Assembly (NCBI GenBank): GCA_964600615.1
Contig: CAZRJK010000015.1
Coordinates: 1-33,019, forward strand
Source: RUG11198 sp964600615
Lineage (GTDB): Bacteria > Bacillota_I > Bacilli_A > RF39 > UBA660
Length of the DNA stretch: 33,019 bases
Direction: 5' to 3'
Positions 25,219 through 32,905 of this stretch are shown here, piece by piece. A model generated the notes under the pieces. That model worked only from the letters and a program-made list of their open reading frames with translations. It ran no database searches and had not been told where the DNA came from. The position numbers and the translations under genes are program-made. Every line of letters starts with the position of its first letter. The first letter of the stretch is position 1.

Positions 25219-26029
25219 AATCTTTTATGTTATAAACCGTTTCTTTGTTAATAAAGCCTGTGTAAGTATTTTTCATTGTTGTTTTACTGTCTAGATAGTC
25301 TTTTAAATTATCCATAAATTCTTTGTTATTTATGTTAAAGGCATTTAATATTATATATTCAACATTTATATCATTTATTTCATTAATTAGATTTATTGGT
25401 TCTTTAGTATAAATAGTTGTACCATCTTCTTCTTCTAAGACTGGATATCTATCTTCTTTACTTTTTAGATAATACATAACGTCTTCTTTCTTTTCGTTGA
25501 TGTGTTCTAAATAGTTAGTTATTAGATGTCTTCTTGAATAAAATATTGGTATATATCCATAACTTATTAGCATTAATTTATTAGTTTTACTTATTTCATT
25601 TATTTCTTCTTTTGTTATATCGTTAGTAATTAATGAGTATTTTACATTTCTTTTCTGGAAGAATCTATTGCTGTTAGTTGAAGCATTTAAATGCTCTTGA
25701 TAGATTACTAATTCTTTACTTACTCTTTCTTTTTCAGCTATATTTAATACTGCTAAATCAGTAAATATTATTTTAGTTATGTTTAATTTATTTAGTTTTA
25801 CTATAGTATATGTTAGTAAAGATAGATCTTTTTTATGCATTGTTTTATTCATAATGACACATATTTCTTTACTAGTTAGATTAATTATATCTTTTATATC
25901 TTCTATAGTAAAGTAAGTGCTATAACCTACTGATAAGTCTTTTATTGGTAAGATTATACCATTTATATCAGTTTTTAATAGTTTTCCTAAATTATCTAAA
26001 TCTTTTGGTATTACTAATATTTTTTTCAT
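25211..26029 (-). CDS. trhP1: TrhP1-like U32-family protein without the Cys motif
   Basis: This 272-residue protein occupies the place of Bacillus yrrN (trhP1), between trmR and trhP2. It is a diverged U32-type barrel: ICVIMNKTMHKKDL matches the region with VTVNIVFHNEDY in the neighbour, IIFTDLAVLN the region with IIVSDPSIID, and the tail GTTIYTKEPINLINEI is typical of U32 proteins. Where the neighbour has HGAMCSAYSGRC, this protein reads YGYIPIFYSRRH, so the cluster-binding Cys are gone. The C-terminal beta domain is absent. AGAAGG precedes the ATG at 26029, and the stop overlaps the trhP2 start by eight bases. A partner or scaffold role for TrhP2 is plausible inference. Confidence 0.78.
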   Translation of the reverse strand: MKKILVIPKDLDNLGKLLKTDINGIILPIKDLSVGYSTYFTIEDIKDIINLTSKEICVIMNKTMHKKDLSLLTYTIVKLNKLNITKIIFTDLAVLNIAEKERVSKELVIYQEHLNASTNSNRFFQKRNVKYSLITNDITKEEINEISKTNKLMLISYGYIPIFYSRRHLITNYLEHINEKKEDVMYYLKSKEDRYPVLEEEDGTTIYTKEPINLINEINDINVEYIILNAFNINNKEFMDNLKDYLDSKTTMKNTYTGFINKETVYNIKDYE

Positions 26030-26033
26030 ATTA

Positions 26034-26606
26034 TCACCTTCTTTTTGAGATACTTATTTTATCTCCTACATTTATATATTCTGTTTTAAATTCTTTATTA
26101 TTATTTAGAAATTCTATAAATTTCTTTATTTTTTTTACTAATCCTTTTTGATTTTTAGTTATTGCTAATTCTTCATTTTCTACTAAGCCATGGAAGGATA
26201 AGTTATCAGTTATTATTACTCCTTCTTTGGTTAAGTTATTTTTAAATTTGTTAAAGAAATCTATATTATGTCCTTTAGAGGCATCTATAAATAATAAATC
26301 ATATTTATCTTTTAGTTCTACTTTTGTAGCATCACTTAGGATAATATTAATTCTATCTTCTAAATTAAATTCTTTAATATTATTTATTGCTTTTTTATAT
26401 CTTTCTTCATCTTTTTCAATAGTTGTTATGGTTATATCTTTATTTACTAGTGCCATTTTAATTGCTGAATAGCCAATAGCAGAACCTATTTCTAGTATTT
26501 TTTTAATATTATGTTCCTTAATATAATTGCATAAGTATTCTATTCCATCTGGAAGCATTATAGGAATATTATTTTCTTTGGCATATGTTTCTATTTTTTC
26601 TAGCAT
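26034..26606 (-). CDS. trmR: TrmR: tRNA 5-hydroxyuridine(34) O-methyltransferase
   Basis: This SAM-dependent class I O-methyltransferase of the COMT-like family equals Bacillus YrrM/TrmR, which converts 5-hydroxyuridine to 5-methoxyuridine at the wobble position. The 190 residues show motif I ILEIGSAIGYSAIKMAL (about 36-52), the acidic TIEKDEER, LLFIDASKGHN with the metal-binding Asp, and ITDNLSFHG with the second Asp-Asn pair. It begins one base after the map stop codon without a clear ribosome-binding site, suggesting coupled re-initiation. It is the only gene here ending in TGA; an in-frame TAA follows directly. The product of trhP1/trhP2 downstream is its substrate. Confidence 0.9.
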   Translation of the reverse strand: MLEKIETYAKENNIPIMLPDGIEYLCNYIKEHNIKKILEIGSAIGYSAIKMALVNKDITITTIEKDEERYKKAINNIKEFNLEDRINIILSDATKVELKDKYDLLFIDASKGHNIDFFNKFKNNLTKEGVIITDNLSFHGLVENEELAITKNQKGLVKKIKKFIEFLNNNKEFKTEYINVGDKISISKRR

Positions 26607-26607
26607 A

Positions 26608-27360
26608 TTAATCTAATCTTGGGGTTAATATTTCATGACCATCTTCTGTTATTAAGATAGTATGTTCATAGTGAGCGGATGGTTTTCCATCTTCGGTTAC
26701 GATAGTCCAATCATCATCTAATATTCCTACATTTCTTTCCCCTAAGTTTAGCATTGGTTCAATACAGATTACCATACCTGGTTTTAATAACGGGCCTTCA
26801 TTTGGTTTACCATAATTAGGAACATCTGGATCTTCGTGCATTTCTGTTCCTATACCATGACCTACTAATTCTCTTACAACTCCTAATTTATGTTCTGTTG
26901 CATATGTTTCAATGGCATGAGAGATATCTCCTATTTTATTTCCTGGTTTGGCTTGCTCTATTCCTTTATAAAGTGCTTCTTCTGTATGTTTCATTAAATA
27001 TTTTTTTTCTTCTGAAATATCTCCTATAGCATAAGTCCAAGCTGCATCTGCTTGATATCCTTTATAACCTATAACCATATCTATTGTAATGATATCGCCA
27101 TTTTTTAATTTTCTGTTTGATGGAATACCATGTACTACTTCATCATTTATACTAGTGCATAGTGTTGCAGGGAATCCTTCATATCCTTTACAGGTAGGTA
27201 CTCCTCCCATACTTCTTATATATTTTTCGGCTAGTTCATCTAATTTTTTGGTAGTTATTCCTTCATATAGATAGTTTTTTAAATATCTATGGGTTTTAGA
27301 AACCATTAATCCTGCTTCTTTCATTAGATCTATTTCTCTTTTGCTTTTTATGGTAATCAT
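26608..27360 (-). CDS. map: Methionine aminopeptidase, type I
   Basis: This enzyme removes the initiator Met from nascent proteins. The 250 residues are full length for type Ia. The five metal ligands are visible: Asp in DIITIDMV and Asp in YQADAAWTY, His in LVGHGIGTEMHE, Glu in CIEPML, and Glu in AHYEHTI; the substrate-binding His is in VVHGIP. The reading frame starts at the ATG at 27360, with GGAAGTGATTAC upstream. It heads an operon with trmR, trhP1 and trhP2 (spacing 1, 4 and -8 bases). This linkage differs from the common adk-map-infA arrangement, so a second map gene near the ribosomal operon may exist. Confidence 0.96.
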   Translation of the reverse strand: MITIKSKREIDLMKEAGLMVSKTHRYLKNYLYEGITTKKLDELAEKYIRSMGGVPTCKGYEGFPATLCTSINDEVVHGIPSNRKLKNGDIITIDMVIGYKGYQADAAWTYAIGDISEEKKYLMKHTEEALYKGIEQAKPGNKIGDISHAIETYATEHKLGVVRELVGHGIGTEMHEDPDVPNYGKPNEGPLLKPGMVICIEPMLNLGERNVGILDDDWTIVTEDGKPSAHYEHTILITEDGHEILTPRLD

Positions 27361-27383
27361 GTAATCACTTCCAATTCGAGGTT

Positions 27384-27412
27384 ATTATACCATGAATTAA
27401 CTTTTTTTACAA
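27384..27412 (-). promoter_or_regulatory. Promoter of the map-trmR-trhP operon
   Basis: Minus strand: TTGTAA (27407-27412), a 17-base spacer, and perfect TATAAT (27384-27389) preceded by TGG, an extended -10. It follows directly after the asnB terminator. Confidence 0.78.
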
Positions 27413-27417
27413 ATTTA

Positions 27418-27445
27418 AAAAAATGTAACCAATAGTTACATTTTT
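27418..27445 (-). terminator. Terminator of the SDR-asnB operon
   Basis: An 11-bp inverted repeat (27419-27429 and 27435-27445) with a five-base loop, followed by a run of U on the minus strand; it overlaps the asnB stop codon. Confidence 0.86.
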
Positions 27446-29294
27446 AATTGTTTAGATATATCTTATGCCCTTTTATTTTATTCTTTTTATCTTCGTTAAA
27501 ATATACTTCATACCATTTTAAGAAGCTATAGACTGCCCATATTCTTCTATAATTATCTTTTTTATTGTTTTTATGGTCTTCTAATAGTTTTAAAATATAT
27601 TCTTTATTAAATAATTTATCGGCTATTGGAAGATTAAATGTATTTTTTATTTCGTTATAGAAATCATCTTCTTTTATCCATTCTCTTACTGGTACAGGGA
27701 ATCCTAATTTTTTCTTTTTATAGCTTTCGTTAGGTATATCTTTTTTTGCTGCTTCTCTTAGGGCTGCTTTAGTCATACCATTTCTTATTTTATCACTTTG
27801 TTTTAATTTGCTTGCTATTTTAAATACTTCAATATCAGTATATGGTACACGTGATTCTATTGAAAAAGCCATAGTTATTTTATCTACGATATTAAAGATA
27901 TTATCTGGTAACCAGTATTTTATATCAATAGCTAATTTTTTATTTATTTCACTTTCATTTTTATATTCTTCCCAAGTATCTTTTAGAATATCATAATTTT
28001 TTAAATATTTTTTTTCTTTTAATAAATCATCTAATTCATCATCATAAAAATTTCTATTTACACTAGCATATGATTCTTCTAGTGACATCCCTCTTCTTAC
28101 TAAGTAATTAGTATATTTATTTTTAGGTAATGGTTTACAGATAGAAGCGATAAATCTTCTTATTCCTAATGGTAATTTAGTATAGATATTATCATCATAA
28201 CTATTATATCCACCAAACAATTCATCTGCTCCTTCTCCTGATAATACTACTTTTAGATCTTTACTTGCTTGCTGTGATAAAAAGTATACTGCTATAGAGC
28301 AAGCGTCAGTAGTTGGTTCATCTAAGTGATAATAAACTTTACTTAGGATATCTTTGTATTCTTCTTTAGTTATTATTTTAGAGGTATTATTTATACCTAA
28401 TATGTTACATAATTCTTTAGCGTTATCTATTTCACTATATTCTTTATTAGTAAATCCTACAGTATAAGTTTTATCTGGTTTAGCTAGACTCACGATGTAT
28501 GAAGAATCAATACCACTGGATAAGAATGATCCTACTTCGACATCACTTACTAAATGATATTTTACTGATTCTTTCATTTTATCAGATATTTGTTCTACTA
28601 ATTCATCAAAGGTTTCATTAGTACTAGTAAATTCCATTTTAAAGAATTCTTCTATTTTATATTCTTTGGTTTTAACATCTATTGTCATAGTATGTCCAGG
28701 TTTTAATTTATAGACATTTTTAAAGATTGTTTTAGGTCCTGGGATAAAACTGAATGTTAAATAGGCACCTAACATTTCTTCGTTTAATTCTTTTTTAAAA
28801 TCTGGATGATCCATAAATGCTTTTATTTCTGATGAGAATAAGAATGTATCGTTATTTTGATAGTAATAGAATGGTTTTATACCAAAATGATCTCTAGCGA
28901 TAAATATTTCATCTTTATTCTTATCATAAATAGCAAAGGCAAACATACCTCTTAATTTTTTTACAAAGTCTTTACCCCATTCTTCATAGGCATGGACTAA
29001 CATTTCAGTATCTGAATTAGTTTTAAATTCATGATTAGTTAGTTCTTCTTTTAATTCTTTAAAGTTAAATATTTCTCCGTTATAGACTATTACAATACTT
29101 TTATCTTCATTATAAATTGGTTGATTACCTGTTTTTAAGTCTATTATGGCTAATCTTCTATGTCCTAAGGCTACATTGTCATCTAGATATATTCCTTCGT
29201 TATCTGGACCACGATGAATTATTCTAGCATTCATCTTTTTTATTTCTATTTCTTTATTTTTATTTTTGCTTATTATTCCGTTTATTCCACACAT
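27444..29294 (-). CDS. asnB: Glutamine-hydrolysing asparagine synthetase AsnB
   Basis: AsnB makes asparagine from aspartate, ATP and glutamine. Of 616 residues, the N-terminal half is a class II glutaminase beginning MCGINGII, whose Cys2 is the nucleophile after Met removal, with IIHRGPDNEG and YNGEIFN also present. The synthetase half has the pyrophosphate loop LSSGIDSSYIVSLA (about 250-263), LSGEGADELFGGY, and the C-terminal AFSIESRVPYTD and LGFPVPVREW segments. It is complete. AAGGAG upstream of the ATG at 29294 overlaps the end of the SDR gene, three bases away, so the two are co-transcribed. Because the start Met must be cleaved to expose Cys2, the nearby map product acts on it, as it does on many proteins. 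Transfer to another acceptor, as in wall-precursor amidation, cannot be excluded. Confidence 0.94.
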   Translation of the reverse strand: MCGINGIISKNKNKEIEIKKMNARIIHRGPDNEGIYLDDNVALGHRRLAIIDLKTGNQPIYNEDKSIVIVYNGEIFNFKELKEELTNHEFKTNSDTEMLVHAYEEWGKDFVKKLRGMFAFAIYDKNKDEIFIARDHFGIKPFYYYQNNDTFLFSSEIKAFMDHPDFKKELNEEMLGAYLTFSFIPGPKTIFKNVYKLKPGHTMTIDVKTKEYKIEEFFKMEFTSTNETFDELVEQISDKMKESVKYHLVSDVEVGSFLSSGIDSSYIVSLAKPDKTYTVGFTNKEYSEIDNAKELCNILGINNTSKIITKEEYKDILSKVYYHLDEPTTDACSIAVYFLSQQASKDLKVVLSGEGADELFGGYNSYDDNIYTKLPLGIRRFIASICKPLPKNKYTNYLVRRGMSLEESYASVNRNFYDDELDDLLKEKKYLKNYDILKDTWEEYKNESEINKKLAIDIKYWLPDNIFNIVDKITMAFSIESRVPYTDIEVFKIASKLKQSDKIRNGMTKAALREAAKKDIPNESYKKKKLGFPVPVREWIKEDDFYNEIKNTFNLPIADKLFNKEYILKLLEDHKNNKKDNYRRIWAVYSFLKWYEVYFNEDKKNKIKGHKIYLNN

Positions 29295-29297
29295 AAT

Positions 29298-30032
29298 TTA
29301 CTCCTTTTGATAGTTTCCTCCGTCTACTCTAATGATGCTTCCATTTATATAGCTTGCATTTTCTGTAGATAAGAAATATACTACTTTTGCTACTTCTTCG
29401 GGTTTACCAAATCTATTTAATAATATTTTTTTTATTGCTTTTTCTTTAAATTCATTTGATAATTCTTTATTCATTTCAGTATTAATCCAACCTGGGGCAA
29501 CTGTATTTACTCTAATATTAGGTGCTAATTCTACAGCAAGATTCTTAGTTAGTGAGATAACTCCTGCTTTTGAGGCATCATAATCCATACTATATGGATA
29601 ATAGGTATCTATACCATTAGTACTACTTATATTGATTATAGAACCATTATTCATGTATTTAGATGCTTTTTTACTTACTAGGAAAGTACCTATTAGATTT
29701 ATTTCTAATGTTTTTTTAAACATTTCTTTAGTTTTATCTTCAAAGATTGTATCTATTGCTATACCTGCATTATTTACTAAGACATCTATATGATTAAATT
29801 TATTAATTATTTTTTCTACCATGTTATTTACTTCTTGTTCGTTAGATACATCTGCTTTAATAGATAAGCATTCGATATTATATTCTTTTTCTAGATATTC
29901 TTTTAATTCATTAGCTTTGTCTTTGCTATTATTATAATTAATTACAACATTATAATTGTTTTTAGCAAATTCTATAGCAATACTTTTACCTATTCCTCTG
30001 CTTGCTCCTGTTATTAATACTACTTTATTCAT
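29298..30032 (-). CDS. Short-chain dehydrogenase/reductase, FabG-like
   Basis: This 244-residue classical SDR is closest in pattern to 3-oxoacyl-[ACP] reductase FabG. Seen: the NADP-binding motif TGASRGIG (about 7-14), DVSNE, NNAG near residue 88, the catalytic Ser in NISSTNG, Tyr and Lys in YDASKAG, and VAPGWINTEM; the C-terminus SYINGSIIRVDGG is typical. The active site looks complete. Position beside asnB rather than in a fab cluster means a different substrate is possible; FabG-like SDRs are hard to assign from sequence. TAAAAGGAGAATTTAAATG gives a good ribosome-binding site. It is first in a two-gene operon with asnB and divergent from the YigZ gene. Confidence 0.85.
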   Translation of the reverse strand: MNKVVLITGASRGIGKSIAIEFAKNNYNVVINYNNSKDKANELKEYLEKEYNIECLSIKADVSNEQEVNNMVEKIINKFNHIDVLVNNAGIAIDTIFEDKTKEMFKKTLEINLIGTFLVSKKASKYMNNGSIINISSTNGIDTYYPYSMDYDASKAGVISLTKNLAVELAPNIRVNTVAPGWINTEMNKELSNEFKEKAIKKILLNRFGKPEEVAKVVYFLSTENASYINGSIIRVDGGNYQKE

Positions 30033-30059
30033 TTAAATTCTCCTTTTAATACTATTTAT

Positions 30060-30089
30060 ATTATATATTATTTTACTAGTAAATTGCAA
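30060..30089 (-). promoter_or_regulatory. Promoter of the SDR-asnB operon
   Basis: Minus strand: TTGCAA (30084-30089), an 18-base spacer, and perfect TATAAT (30060-30065), about 28 bases upstream of the SDR start. Confidence 0.6.
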
Positions 30090-30118
30090 TATTATTAATT
30101 TATATTTACATTATTTTA

Positions 30119-30127
30119 TGTTATAAT
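30119..30127 (+). promoter_or_regulatory. Extended -10 promoter of the YigZ-family gene
   Basis: TGTTATAAT is a perfect extended -10. No strong -35 is found (TTTATA at 30099 is weak). The start codon lies only 16 bases beyond, so the transcript leader would be about ten bases and begin at the ribosome-binding site. Confidence 0.58.
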
Positions 30128-30143
30128 TTTTTTGAGGTGGACT

Positions 30144-30713
30144 ATGATTAGTGTTATTGATAATGAAAATATGATTGTTATTAAAAATTCTAAATTTATA
30201 TGTATATTAAGACATATTAATAATATAGATGATTTTAATAAATATATGGAATATGCTAAGGATAAATATAAGGATGCTACGCATTATTGTTATGCTTATA
30301 TTATTAATAATAGTAGTAAGTGTTCAGATGATGGAGAACCATCTGGAACTGCTGGTATTCCTATGTTACAAGTATTAAAAATGAATAATTTAAATAATGT
30401 TTTATGTATAGTAGTTCGTTATTTTGGTAAAATATTATTAGGTGCATCTGGTTTAGTTAGGGCGTATACAAGAAGTGTTACTGAATGTTTAGATAATCAT
30501 ATTATAGAGCTTAGTCCTGGTTATAATATTACTATTAGTTTTGATTATGATAATATTAAAAAAATTGATTATTTATTAAAAGATATAAATATTATTGATA
30601 AAAAATTTGAAAATAATGTTATTTATACTTTAAATGTTAAGGAAGATATTTACAATAAATTAAAAGAAATAGATAATTGTAATATTACTATTAATTATAG
30701 TCTTTATTTATAA
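30144..30713 (+). CDS. IMPACT/YigZ (YvyE) family protein
   Basis: The UPF0029/IMPACT family protein is 189 residues long with the usual two domains. The first holds the highly conserved blocks: KFICIL near the N-terminus, ATHYCYAYII, SDDGEPSGTAGIPMLQVL, and VVRYFGKILLGASGLVRAY. The last usually reads RYFGG(I/V)KLG. The second is the ferredoxin-like C-terminal domain (about 125-189). Eukaryotic IMPACT affects Gcn2 signalling; the bacterial role is unsettled. GAGGTGG just upstream supports the ATG at 30144; a TTG four codons earlier precedes that site and is unlikely. It is divergent from SDR-asnB and followed by spoIVB after 120 bases with no hairpin terminator seen. Confidence 0.92.
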   Translation: MISVIDNENMIVIKNSKFICILRHINNIDDFNKYMEYAKDKYKDATHYCYAYIINNSSKCSDDGEPSGTAGIPMLQVLKMNNLNNVLCIVVRYFGKILLGASGLVRAYTRSVTECLDNHIIELSPGYNITISFDYDNIKKIDYLLKDINIIDKKFENNVIYTLNVKEDIYNKLKEIDNCNITINYSLYL

Positions 30714-30833
30714 TATTTCTATTTTCTTTTTTTATATACATAAATTATTCTGCCAAATTTTAATTAGTATTTTAGTTTGTTTTATTCTTATACTAATAAT
30801 GTAATCTGTTATAGATTAAAAGGAGATGTGATT

Positions 30834-31829
30834 ATGTTTAGTAAACATAAGATTACAACATTGTTATTGCTTCTTTTAACTAATGTATTCATTCCTTTAA
30901 ATGTTTTAGCATATTCAGATTATATTATAGCTTCTGGTAAAAATATTGGTATTGAATTAAAATCTAAGGGTATTATTATTGTTGATACTTATAAGGTTGG
31001 AAATATTGATCCAGCAATGGATGCTAATTTACAAAATGGAGATAAGATTTATATTGTTAATGATATTGTTGTTTCTTCAATTGAGGAAATGTTAGATGTT
31101 ATTAATAATTCACCTGATAAAAGTAATATTTCTATTGGTTATTATCGTGGTAATAAGAAATTATCTACAACATTAAAATTAGTTTTAGATGATGATAATA
31201 TTTATAAAACTGGTTTATATGTAAAAGATAGTATTAGTGGTGTAGGTACTTTAACTTTCATAGATCCTAATACAAAGCTATATGGCGCTTTAGGTCATGA
31301 AATTATTGAGAAAACTACTGGTCAAAAGTTTGAAATAAAAGATGGTAAAATATATTCTTCAGAAGTTATAGGTATTAATCCTTCTAATGATGGTATTCCT
31401 GGAGAAAAGAATGCTAGATATAATACAAATGATATATACGGTAATGTTAAAGAGAATACTAAATCAGGTATTTTTGGTGAGTATACATCTAATATTCCTG
31501 ATACTAAGTTGTTTAAGGTATCTAATCCTGAAGATATTCAGTTAGGTGATGCCTCTATCCTGACTGTCACTTCTGGTGATAAAATTAGTGAGTACTCTGT
31601 TAATATTTTAAAAGTTTTTAGTGAAGTTAATAGTACTAAAAATATATTATTTGAAGTTACTGATAAAGATCTTCTTGATATATCAGGAGGAATTGTTCAA
31701 GGTATGAGTGGTAGTCCTATTATCCAAGGAAATAATATTATTGGAGCTGTTACTCATGTAGTTGTAGATGATTGTACAAAAGGATATGGTATATTTATTA
31801 CTAATATGTTAGAAGAAGCAGAAAATTAA
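30834..31829 (+). CDS. spoIVB: SpoIVB sporulation signalling serine peptidase
   Basis: SpoIVB is the S55 protease sent by the Bacillus forespore across the intermembrane space to trigger SpoIVF/pro-sigma-K processing. The 331 residues contain a signal/anchor (about 7-26), a PDZ domain (about 45-115), and the peptidase domain with TGLYVKDSISGVGTLTFIDP and GIVQGMSGSPIIQ. The catalytic triad looks intact: His155 (GALGHEI), Asp277 (VTDKD, 15 residues before the Ser as in Bacillus) and Ser292. AAAGGAGATG before the ATG at 30834 outweighs a longer frame starting at 30777. A TATACT at 30789 could be a -10, but no convincing -35 or sporulation-sigma box is clear. The length is somewhat below the Bacillus form (about 425), mainly at the N-terminus. 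Confidence 0.93.
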   Translation: MFSKHKITTLLLLLLTNVFIPLNVLAYSDYIIASGKNIGIELKSKGIIIVDTYKVGNIDPAMDANLQNGDKIYIVNDIVVSSIEEMLDVINNSPDKSNISIGYYRGNKKLSTTLKLVLDDDNIYKTGLYVKDSISGVGTLTFIDPNTKLYGALGHEIIEKTTGQKFEIKDGKIYSSEVIGINPSNDGIPGEKNARYNTNDIYGNVKENTKSGIFGEYTSNIPDTKLFKVSNPEDIQLGDASILTVTSGDKISEYSVNILKVFSEVNSTKNILFEVTDKDLLDISGGIVQGMSGSPIIQGNNIIGAVTHVVVDDCTKGYGIFITNMLEEAEN

Positions 31830-31851
31830 AAAAGAGATTACTCTCTTTTTT
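31828..31851. terminator. Bidirectional terminator after spoIVB
   Basis: Arms AAAAAAGAGA (31828-31837) and TCTCTTTTTT (31842-31851) with a TTAC loop. It serves spoIVB on the plus strand and the small gene 31851-32063 on the minus strand, and touches both stop codons. Confidence 0.88.
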
Positions 31852-32063
31852 TATAATTCTATTGTTTGTATATATTCTATATTTATTAATGCTCCATTAT
31901 CTAGCTGAATGAATGCATTACTTGGACAATATACAAAGCAATTTACTATTCCTTCATATACTTTTGGAATTGTTCCTCCATGTAATTCTGTTCCAAAAGC
32001 AACATATATTTTGGCTTTTTTTCCTGTTATTTCATTTTCAAGGTCTTTTCCTAATAAACTCAT
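31851..32063 (-). CDS. Small unknown protein, possible SH3/Sm-like barrel
   Basis: This 70-residue protein is not recognised. It begins MSLLGKDLENEITGKKAKIYVAF-like, with a short N-terminal helix then alternating beta pattern. It ends in FIQLDNGALINIEYIQTIEL, a strand-turn-strand pattern seen in small Sm/SH3-like barrels that bind RNA or form oligomers. Two Cys (FVYCPS and VNCF) are present. AAGGAGGATGAATA upstream makes a strong ribosome-binding site for the ATG at 32063, and a terminator follows, so it is a real gene. No promoter was identified with confidence in the 170 bases upstream. Assignment to a DUF family would need a profile search. Confidence 0.72.
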   Translation of the reverse strand: MSLLGKDLENEITGKKAKIYVAFGTELHGGTIPKVYEGIVNCFVYCPSNAFIQLDNGALINIEYIQTIEL

Positions 32064-32179
32064 TATTCATCCTCCTTAATTAATGGTGCAATACAAGATC
32101 CTATTTTGAACACTTATATCTAAAAGAACAACTAATAAATATCAGTTCTATATATAATATAACACAAATTTCGTTAATT

Positions 32180-32209
32180 TTAACAAAAAAATTAAAAATA
32201 TGATATAAT
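32180..32209 (+). promoter_or_regulatory. Promoter of the coiled-coil/zinc-site protein gene
   Basis: TTAACA (32180-32185), an 18-base spacer, and perfect TATAAT (32204-32209) preceded by TGA, an extended -10. GGGGAGG follows before the ATG at 32237. Confidence 0.72.
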
Positions 32210-32236
32210 ATGCTTGCAAAGGGGAGGTTTTAAATT

Positions 32237-32851
32237 ATGGAAGATTTAAAAGAACAGTATAATCATATTGTATCAGAAAGACAAACAATTATAGATCAAA
32301 TCAATGTTTTAGCAGAAAATGAAACAGTAAAAGAATATTTTGCTTTATGCAAACAAAATGATAAATTAGCTAGTCAACAAAAGGATTTATATAAGCAAAT
32401 AAAAGTTGGAGAGTATTCTTCATGTAACCATATATGGGTTATTACATTACTTGATTATGATATTTTGAAAGGTCGTTCATATGATTATCATGGATGTGTT
32501 AAATGTGGCTTAGATAAAAGAGTTTTTAATTTAAAGGGAAGATTTCATAGTCAAGATTGGTTAACATTGGATCAAAGAATAATGTATGATTATATGGAAA
32601 ATCATTCTTATAAGTCTGGAATAGATACAAACTTATTTTGTGATCTAGATTTAGCAAAGGCAATATATGCAAAAATAAAGGAAGTTCATCCTGATATTGA
32701 TGATGAGACTGCAGTAAAATATTTAAAAGTTGCTCTTCATAATATAAGAGATACTAAAGTAAGTGATGAAAGAAAAGAAAGCAGAGCAAAAAGACTATCA
32801 TTAAAACCTGAATTTAATAAATGGACCGTTTTTGATGTTTGCAGATATTAA
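32237..32851 (+). CDS. Unknown protein with N-terminal coiled coil and CxH...CxxC site
   Basis: This 204-residue protein is not assigned to a named family. Residues 1-58 form a predicted coiled coil. Next comes a likely metal site, Cys-Asn-His (SSCNHIW, about 62-66) and Cys-Val-Lys-Cys (GCVKCGL, about 87-92), spaced like a small zinc ribbon and enclosing LLDYDILKGRSYDYHG. The remainder is helical and charged, with DLDLAKAIYAKIKEVHPDIDDETAVKYLKVALHNIRDT. The start is well supported by GGGGAGG and the promoter at 32180-32209, and a hairpin terminator follows. Base use is a little less skewed (more CA-containing codons) than in neighbours. It may be a nucleic-acid or protein-interaction factor; no function can be named. 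Confidence 0.78.
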   Translation: MEDLKEQYNHIVSERQTIIDQINVLAENETVKEYFALCKQNDKLASQQKDLYKQIKVGEYSSCNHIWVITLLDYDILKGRSYDYHGCVKCGLDKRVFNLKGRFHSQDWLTLDQRIMYDYMENHSYKSGIDTNLFCDLDLAKAIYAKIKEVHPDIDDETAVKYLKVALHNIRDTKVSDERKESRAKRLSLKPEFNKWTVFDVCRY

Positions 32852-32869
32852 TTTTTAAGAATGTATTTT

Positions 32870-32905
32870 AAAGATGGCTTATCTTTCAAAGTCATCTTTT
32901 TCTTT
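32870..32905 (+). terminator. Terminator after the zinc-site protein gene
   Basis: Arms 32870-32880 and 32889-32899 pair over 11 bp with one G-U pair, an eight-base loop, and are followed by a T-rich run. The stop codon of the convergent partial gene lies at the edge of the loop, so the hairpin overlaps coding sequence. Confidence 0.75.

Noticed and set aside
30777..30833. Upstream extension of SpoIVB by 19 residues
   Set aside because: The extension lacks a ribosome-binding site and would put residues before a normal signal/anchor; AAAGGAGATG serves the ATG at 30834.
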